From G963666945 sp963666945 (GTDB taxonomy: Bacteria > Bacteroidota > Bacteroidia > Bacteroidales > Marinifilaceae): a stretch of 64,000 nt of DNA. The stretch lies in contig CAXXRT010000054.1 in the NCBI GenBank assembly GCA_963666945.2, positions 1 through 64,000 on the forward strand, read 5' to 3'. Below the pieces are notes generated by a model that saw only the letters and a list, made by a program, of their open reading frames with translations, did no database searches and had not been told where the DNA came from. This document shows, piece by piece, positions 58,603 to 64,000 of this stretch (its first letter is position 1; each line of letters starts with the position of its first letter). The position numbers and the translations under genes were made by a program.

Positions 58603-61470
58603 ATGCGAGTTTATTTTATTGTTTTTGTTTTATTGTCTTTGTCTTCATTATTACATGCGGCTAACGACGGCTTTCCTATTATGTACGGTTTTGAACCTCA
58701 CGACTACGAAGGAGGGAGTCGTATATATTCTATCGTAAGCAATAAGAGTGGCTTGCTTTATGCCGGAGACAAGAATGGAGTATTGGAATTCGATGGAGAG
58801 ACCTGGAGAAAGATTCACTGTGGTTATCCTGTTACTTCATTGGTCGTTGCAAGCGATAGCTCCGTTTACATTGCCGGCAGTGGTGGTATAGGTGTTTTGG
58901 AAGCCGATTCTGTGAATTTTATTAGGTTTAAGTCTTTAAATCATTATATCTCATCGGAAAATAGTTCAAAAAACTTCCGCATGAGCAAGGTATATAATAT
59001 AAATGGTAAGATAGTTTTTGTCCTTGACAACAGAATAATAATAGATGCAGAAGAACGTTTAAAGTCAATAGAGCTGCCCTATAATTTTTGTTATTCGCAG
59101 ATAATCGATGGGGAATTATATCTTTATTCACTTAATGAAGGTTTATTTAGACTTAATGATGAAAAGCTGGAACCTGTTATTAGAAATGAAAAAATACTAA
59201 ACAGGGATATTCGTGGTCTCTTCAGTTTTAGAGGGGTAATATTTCTTGTTGATAATAACCAGGGCGTAATAAGACCGGTAAACGATGAAATGCAGGTTGT
59301 TGATAATAGTATCAGTAAATTTGTATCTGATAACTATGTATATGGAACAAGTCAGTTGAATGATTCTTTATATTTGCTTAAGACATATTATAAGGGACTG
59401 ATTTTATTTAATAGCAGAGGTAAAATAAATAGAAATTTCAAGTATTCCAATGGCTTGGTAAATAATACGGTTTTCAGTACCTGTGTCGATAATTATAACA
59501 ACTTATGGATAGGAACTGCTGCAGGAATCTCCACTTGTAGAATGAATTTGCCATTTACCGTTTACGATACTCCCAAAGGGATAGGGACAGGCTATTTTTC
59601 CATGGTTTTTAAGGATAATATTTATCTTGCCACAAGTCTCGGGCTTTACAGAAAAGACAGAGATGACAAGGGTAATGTTTCGTTTTATAAGATTTTCGAA
59701 GGTCATGTATGGGGACTTAAGGTGATAGGCAATAAGCTTTATTTTGGACATCCTTCAGGATTGTATTCCTGGGATAACAGAACTATCGAGAGAGTTGCCC
59801 GGATACAGGGAGGCTGGAAATTGGAGAAAATAAAGGACAGAGAAGAATATATTACAAATTCAACATATGGTCTTTATTTATTAAAAAAGGATGGGGCAGG
59901 GAATCTAAAACCAAAGGGTCTTGTTGAGGGGTTCCGGTCGAAAGTAAATAATTTTGAGTTCGATTCTTTTAATAATATATGGATAGAGGGGGATAATTCA
60001 ATATGCAGGCTAACTGTTTCCCTTGATTCAAATAAAGTTGAAGATGTAAGTTATTACGATAGGGTTTCCCAGAACAATAAGCTAAGACGGCTGGTAAGGG
60101 TGAATAATAAGTTACGGTTTATTGCAGATAGTGGGGTATATTTATATAATTCCGTTAGTGGAAAGTTTAATAGAGATAGTCTTTTTAAGGATTTGTATAC
60201 GTCGAATCTTTTCCCTACAAACATTATTCAGGATGATTACAGCAGGCTGTGGGTATTTGTTAATGGCAAGTTATCCGTTTATAAAATTAATAAAAACAGA
60301 ATCCAGGAAATTTATACAGGCACATTTGGTTTTGTTGAAAACTTATTTCCCGCAGGCTATGAGAACGTGTTTTGTATAAATGATAATCTTTCCCTAATAG
60401 GTATTGAAGAGGGGTTCCTGTGTTTTAATTCAGATAACTCCATGCTTAAAATTTATTCTTCTGCTATAATAAGGAATATTCAGCTTAAATCAGATGCAGG
60501 AGTTATTAAGAATATATGGGGAGATGAAAATAAAATAGAGAAGGCCCAGTATATTAATATTTCCAGGAAGATAGAATATGACTATAATTCTATCAAGTTT
60601 TATTATTCTGCCGGATCCGGTAATTATATGGGCGTAAGATATCAGACATTTCTTATAGGTTATGACAGGGAATGGTCTGATTGGAGCAATGAGAATATGA
60701 GGGAATACACCAATTTACCTGCGGGAAAATACAGGTTTGTTATACGATCGTTGAATAAAGTAAATGAATTCAGCAATATATCTTTCTGCGATTTTGTTGT
60801 TTCACCTCCATGGTATCTGACAGCATTTGCAATATATTGGTATGTAATATTGTTCCTTACATTCTTGTTTGTTTTCTACAGGCTTATTAAGATAAGGATT
60901 AAGAAGGCACATTTAAAAGAGGTAGAGAGGCAGGAAGAGCTGCTTTATAGAAAAGAACAGGAAAGAATACAGGAAAACCTAAGAAAGGAGAAGGAGATAA
61001 TTAAACTCAGGAATGAAAAACTAAGAAGCGATAATCTTTACAAGTCGAGAGAGCTCGCCAATACCACTATGAGTATTATTAAAAAGAATCAGTTTTTGAC
61101 TGATATGAAGGTGGAATTGGAAAAAATACGGTCTTTATCTGAGCAGAATAAAGTGGTCACCTCCGATATTAAAACTTTGGTAAGAAGGATAAATAGGGAT
61201 ATTGATAATAAGGAGAACTGGGCTGTTTTCGAGGAATATTTCGATAGTGTTCACGAGAACTTTTTTGCCAGGTTAAAGAAAAAGTTTCCTGACCTGAGTT
61301 CCAAGGACCTCAGGCTTTGTGCTTATATTAAGATGAACCTGTCGACCAAGGAGATTGCTCCTTTAATTAATATTACTGTAAGAGGAGTTGAGATAAGTCG
61401 TTACAGGCTGCGTAAGAAGCTTAATATAGACAGAAACGAAAGTCTTAATGATTTTCTTATAAAGATGTAA
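58603..61470 (+). CDS. Propeller sensor-Y_Y_Y-HTH one-component regulator
   Basis: A 955-residue regulator from the ATG at 58603, which opens a signal peptide (MRVYFIVFVLLSLSSLLHAA). The periplasmic part (about residues 20-640) is a beta-propeller of two-component-regulator type, with repeats such as NNLWIGTAAGISTCR. A Y_Y_Y (triple tyrosine) domain follows, then one membrane helix (about 738-760, YVILFLTFLFVFYRLIKI), a coiled coil (about 770-840) and a C-terminal LuxR-like HTH with LSTKEIAPLINITVRGVEIS and RYRLRKKLNI. No kinase or receiver domain is present. Such proteins sense a signal outside and act on DNA directly; the ligand is unknown. Its terminator is shared with the convergent M16 genes. 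Confidence 0.87.
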   Translation: MRVYFIVFVLLSLSSLLHAANDGFPIMYGFEPHDYEGGSRIYSIVSNKSGLLYAGDKNGVLEFDGETWRKIHCGYPVTSLVVASDSSVYIAGSGGIGVLEADSVNFIRFKSLNHYISSENSSKNFRMSKVYNINGKIVFVLDNRIIIDAEERLKSIELPYNFCYSQIIDGELYLYSLNEGLFRLNDEKLEPVIRNEKILNRDIRGLFSFRGVIFLVDNNQGVIRPVNDEMQVVDNSISKFVSDNYVYGTSQLNDSLYLLKTYYKGLILFNSRGKINRNFKYSNGLVNNTVFSTCVDNYNNLWIGTAAGISTCRMNLPFTVYDTPKGIGTGYFSMVFKDNIYLATSLGLYRKDRDDKGNVSFYKIFEGHVWGLKVIGNKLYFGHPSGLYSWDNRTIERVARIQGGWKLEKIKDREEYITNSTYGLYLLKKDGAGNLKPKGLVEGFRSKVNNFEFDSFNNIWIEGDNSICRLTVSLDSNKVEDVSYYDRVSQNNKLRRLVRVNNKLRFIADSGVYLYNSVSGKFNRDSLFKDLYTSNLFPTNIIQDDYSRLWVFVNGKLSVYKINKNRIQEIYTGTFGFVENLFPAGYENVFCINDNLSLIGIEEGFLCFNSDNSMLKIYSSAIIRNIQLKSDAGVIKNIWGDENKIEKAQYINISRKIEYDYNSIKFYYSAGSGNYMGVRYQTFLIGYDREWSDWSNENMREYTNLPAGKYRFVIRSLNKVNEFSNISFCDFVVSPPWYLTAFAIYWYVILFLTFLFVFYRLIKIRIKKAHLKEVERQEELLYRKEQERIQENLRKEKEIIKLRNEKLRSDNLYKSRELANTTMSIIKKNQFLTDMKVELEKIRSLSEQNKVVTSDIKTLVRRINRDIDNKENWAVFEEYFDSVHENFFARLKKKFPDLSSKDLRLCAYIKMNLSTKEIAPLINITVRGVEISRYRLRKKLNIDRNESLNDFLIKM

Positions 61471-61478
61471 TATAAGAG

Positions 61479-61516
61479 AAAACCGCCCAAAACTTAATTC
61501 GGACGGTTTCTTTTTT
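61479..61516. terminator. Terminator between convergent genes
   Basis: AAAACCGCCC and GGACGGTTTC pair with one mismatch around a 12-base loop, with T-runs on the plus side and A-rich sequence on the other, between the HTH gene and the M16 gene. Confidence 0.75.
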
Positions 61517-61551
61517 AACTGTTGTTGATTAACCTGTGATTGTAAATGAAA

Positions 61552-62994
61552 TTAAAACTTAAATATCTTACCGTCTTTATCAAGATAGATAACTTCTCCG
61601 AATTTTTCTAATTTACCTTTTATTTCTCTTACGTTTCCATTTACAGAAATAACACATTCGAATGGTTTTATATATTTCTCAGCCATAGTCCTTATATCCT
61701 TTTTACTGACATTATAAATACGGGGAATTCTTGTTTGTAAATAATTGTCCGGTAAGTTATAATCGTCTTTAACCATTGAAAAAGATATGTATGGCGTTGT
61801 GGCTATTCCTGACATAGCGCGGGATTCTTTACCTATCAGGCTACCTTTGGCTATTTTAAGATCTTTATCGGAGACATCCATGTTCTTGATTCTTAACATC
61901 TCAAGAAGTATGTTCTCTATAACTATCTCGGATTTGCCCTGTTTAAAGCTACCCCATACAGCCCCGGTGCCGCCTGATGCATTTGGACTTACCGATGAGC
62001 CAACAAAATAACACAGGCCTTTGTCTTCCCTTAAATTCCTGTATACGTAAGACATTTGACTGCCTCCAAATATCTCATTTAAAACTTCCAGTTCTATGTG
62101 TTTGTTAAAATAGGTGGGGGCGTCGTTTAGTCCCCAGTTGAAAGATATTCTTTCCTGAGAAGAATTCGGTGCGTCAATAACAAGAATTTTTCTTTTAGCG
62201 AGAATTTGTTTGTTTAGTTTTGTTTGGTGTGATGAGGGTAGTTTTTTCCCTTTTTCCCAGTTTTCGAAATATCTGTTTATAAGGTCTTTACTCTCTTCTT
62301 TTGTGAAGTCTCCGAAAATCAGGATAGAAGTATTAGAGGTTACTATTCTTCTTTTTAGATAGTTATAACAATCACCTATATTGATATTATCATAATTCAG
62401 TTGTTTTTCCTTTATTTCCTTTTTTTGGGAGGTTTTGCCATACAAAAGGGAGTCGATGTAGTCGTTTTTATTAAACTTACTATCTTTTCCCGAATTTTTT
62501 TTCTTTTTGTTCTCTTTTTTCTTTTTCCCGGAAAATTCCTTGATGTTATCTTCTGTAATTATAATATTAGTCAATAAGTCGGAACAAATAGGTAATAATT
62601 TATCAATATCCCTTTTTAAACCTCTTATAAATCCTCCGTTAAGAGTTATCCCTTTATCCGCACCATAAAATTTAAATGTAGATTCAATTTCTTTATTTGT
62701 ATACTTTTTGGTGGATGGATTTTTATAAAATGCCGAATTGACAATTTCTCTTATTTCAGGAAATTCATCTTCATTTATTGCAGGTTGTTCAATATTAATA
62801 TTAATTGTGAATTTGGGATATCCGGTCTTTTGTACCAGATATATTTTAAGCCCGTTATCCAGCTTAATAGTTTCCATTTTCCCCACATTGATAGGGGTAG
62901 GGGTATCCGATTCAGGTGCTTTTGTCCTGTCAACCTGAGAAAAAACACAGGCTGTATTTAAGAGCAATATTATATATATTATAAAGATTCTCAT
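61552..62994 (-). CDS. M16 peptidase-like subunit lacking the HxxEH motif
   Basis: 480 residues, signal peptide (MRIFIIYIILLLNTACVFSQ). It has the M16 fold and keeps the C-terminal R/Y region GGSQMSYVYRNLREDKGLCY that forms part of the active site across the interface. The zinc-binding HxxEH motif is absent. A Lys-rich insert (GKKKKENKKKKNSGKDSKFN) lies at about residues 156-175. It starts 4 bases after its partner gene, so the pair should act as a heterodimer: one subunit with zinc, one without. It is a likely periplasmic or surface peptidase. Confidence 0.88.
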   Translation of the reverse strand: MRIFIIYIILLLNTACVFSQVDRTKAPESDTPTPINVGKMETIKLDNGLKIYLVQKTGYPKFTININIEQPAINEDEFPEIREIVNSAFYKNPSTKKYTNKEIESTFKFYGADKGITLNGGFIRGLKRDIDKLLPICSDLLTNIIITEDNIKEFSGKKKKENKKKKNSGKDSKFNKNDYIDSLLYGKTSQKKEIKEKQLNYDNINIGDCYNYLKRRIVTSNTSILIFGDFTKEESKDLINRYFENWEKGKKLPSSHQTKLNKQILAKRKILVIDAPNSSQERISFNWGLNDAPTYFNKHIELEVLNEIFGGSQMSYVYRNLREDKGLCYFVGSSVSPNASGGTGAVWGSFKQGKSEIVIENILLEMLRIKNMDVSDKDLKIAKGSLIGKESRAMSGIATTPYISFSMVKDDYNLPDNYLQTRIPRIYNVSKKDIRTMAEKYIKPFECVISVNGNVREIKGKLEKFGEVIYLDKDGKIFKF

Positions 62995-62998
62995 AGTA

Positions 62999-64000
62999 TT
63001 AATTTTTTTCAGGAAGGTATATTATTATTGTTCTGTTATCTTGGGTGAAATATTTTCTGGCAACCCTTTGTATGTCTTCAGCTGTTACATCTGTGAACCT
63101 GTTAATATAGTTGTTCAATTCTGAAGCATTTCCCTGTATATGGTAAAAGTTGGTTATTTGGTCGGCTATTGTTCTGTTATCAAAGAATATCTCAACAAGT
63201 TCGTTTTCATATCTATTTTTAACCTCTTGTAGTTTTTTGGGATCAACCTTTTGTTTTTTTATAAGATCAAGTTGTTTTTGAATATCCGAGATTACTTTTT
63301 TTATGTTTTTATTTTCCTTTAGTTTTACGTTTATTTTCAAAAAGCCAACTTTTTCCCAGATCTCCGCACTTGATGTTATGTTTTCCACATTTTTATCTTT
63401 GTCCAATATATTGTTCTTCAGGTATGAGTCTGAAGAAGAGTCAAAATATAACAAGGTGGAAATAATATTCAATACCTTTGAGTCCTTATCTGTTTCAGGG
63501 GTTGCATTATATGCAATAAGGATAGCCGGATTCTTAAGATCCTTTTTGGTTATCTCAATAACTTTTTCTTTGCCTGTATCAGGTTTTAGAAATTTAGTGG
63601 GTTGGACAACCTTTTTGCCTTTAGGGATATCCTTGAAATAGTAGTTTATCCATTTCTTTGATTCTTTTATGTCAATATTTCCCGAAAGCACAAGGCACGC
63701 ATTGCATGGAGAGTAGTAATTACTTGTAAAATTGCGTATGTCCTCTACTGAAGTTGCCTTAAGGTCTTCCAGTTTTCCAATCATGGAATGTCCGTAAGAA
63801 ACAGGATTGTATAATCCGGACATTATCTCGTTATAAGAATTACTTAACGGGCCTTTGTAATATCTCATGTTCCTTTCCTGTATAACAATCTCCCTTTCTG
63901 TGTCCAGACCTTCCTGGGTTACCACAGGGTGAAGCATTCTTTCAGATTCTGCCCAAAGAGCCAGCTTGTATTCGTGTGCCGGCATTAGTTCGTAAAAATA
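62999..64000 (-). CDS. M16 peptidase subunit (5' partial)
   Basis: The reading frame stays open to the window edge (YFYEL just before the first Met), so its N-terminus, where the zinc HxxEH should lie, is cut off. What is seen matches the M16 N-terminal subunit: LALWAESERM, then VTQEGLDTEREIVIQERNMR (with the third zinc-ligand glutamate), and a Pro/Tyr segment SYGHSMIGKLEDLKATSVED. It runs into the zinc-less subunit after 4 bases. Presence of the zinc site is inferred from the partner and cannot be seen here. Confidence 0.88.
   Translation of the reverse strand, partial: YFYELMPAHEYKLALWAESERMLHPVVTQEGLDTEREIVIQERNMRYYKGPLSNSYNEIMSGLYNPVSYGHSMIGKLEDLKATSVEDIRNFTSNYYSPCNACLVLSGNIDIKESKKWINYYFKDIPKGKKVVQPTKFLKPDTGKEKVIEITKKDLKNPAILIAYNATPETDKDSKVLNIISTLLYFDSSSDSYLKNNILDKDKNVENITSSAEIWEKVGFLKINVKLKENKNIKKVISDIQKQLDLIKKQKVDPKKLQEVKNRYENELVEIFFDNRTIADQITNFYHIQGNASELNNYINRFTDVTAEDIQRVARKYFTQDNRTIIIYLPEKN

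Overview
The window comes from a low-GC member of the Bacteroidota (Bacteroidetes). Four things show this: the gliding/type IX secretion genes gldL-gldM-gldN, the str-S10-spc-alpha ribosomal superoperon running straight from fusA into rpsJ with no tuf between them, promoters of the Bacteroidetes form TTTG-N19-TAnnTTTG, and outer-membrane families such as PorP/SprF, CHU_C-terminal proteins and a TonB receptor with a carboxypeptidase-like N-terminal domain. A four-subunit 2-oxoacid:ferredoxin oxidoreductase suggests an anaerobic or facultative life. Order and genus cannot be fixed from this window alone; a Bacteroidales/Marinilabiliales-like organism is a reasonable guess.

Layout. 0-3.3 kb: gldL (5' end cut by the window), gldM and gldN, the motor and core of the type IX secretion system (T9SS). 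3.4-8.5 kb: manC, an Mla-type ABC permease/ATPase pair, a DUF4296 lipoprotein with a small overlapping partner, and a PspC/PadR pair whose promoter carries a perfect 11-bp palindrome. 8.6-11.4 kb: korD-korA-korB-korC on the minus strand. 11.4-12.3 kb: a 0.9-kb gap holding an orphan terminator, a possible gene remnant and the str promoter. 12.3-30.3 kb: 30 co-directional translation genes plus secY, map, infA and rpoA, then eno. 31.9-36.1 kb: an NTF2-like protein and a metal-handling cassette (Cys/His-rich protein, TonB receptor, HMA-domain protein) broken by many frameshifts. 36.2-41.3 kb: three related secreted proteins with LamG-like and SprB-like segments. 41.5-42.2 kb: a YjjG-like phosphatase. 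42.6-51.0 kb: seven tandem two-domain secreted Ig/PKD-like proteins, then a CHU_C (T9SS type B) protein and a PorP/SprF protein. 51.0-58.5 kb: rsmI, a conserved hypothetical gene, two identical tRNA-Glu genes, rpsT, radC, grpE-dnaJ-gmhA and comM. 58.6-64.0 kb: a large one-component sensor-regulator and two M16 peptidase subunits, the second cut by the window end.

Most interesting part. The 42.6-51.0 kb block looks like a multi-subunit surface structure exported with T9SS. The seven tandem subunits and the three LamG/SprB-type proteins end in one loosely shared C-terminal motif (hydrophobic-x-[Y/H/N]-x-x-[P/I]-x-[T]-x-x-I-x-x-[polar]) in place of a recognisable T9SS sorting domain. Only the last protein of the block carries CHU_C, and it sits next to its PorP/SprF partner. 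I infer a polymer or surface fibre with an anchored terminal subunit; the sequence does not prove this.

Quality warning. Several genes that should be intact (grpE, gmhA, comM, the TonB receptor, an HMA protein, a LamG protein) carry single-base frameshifts. Around 33.7-37.5 kb the shifts look like insertions (with one ambiguous case); around 54.4-57.7 kb they look like deletions. The ribosomal region has none. Local assembly error is the simplest explanation for at least the second cluster.
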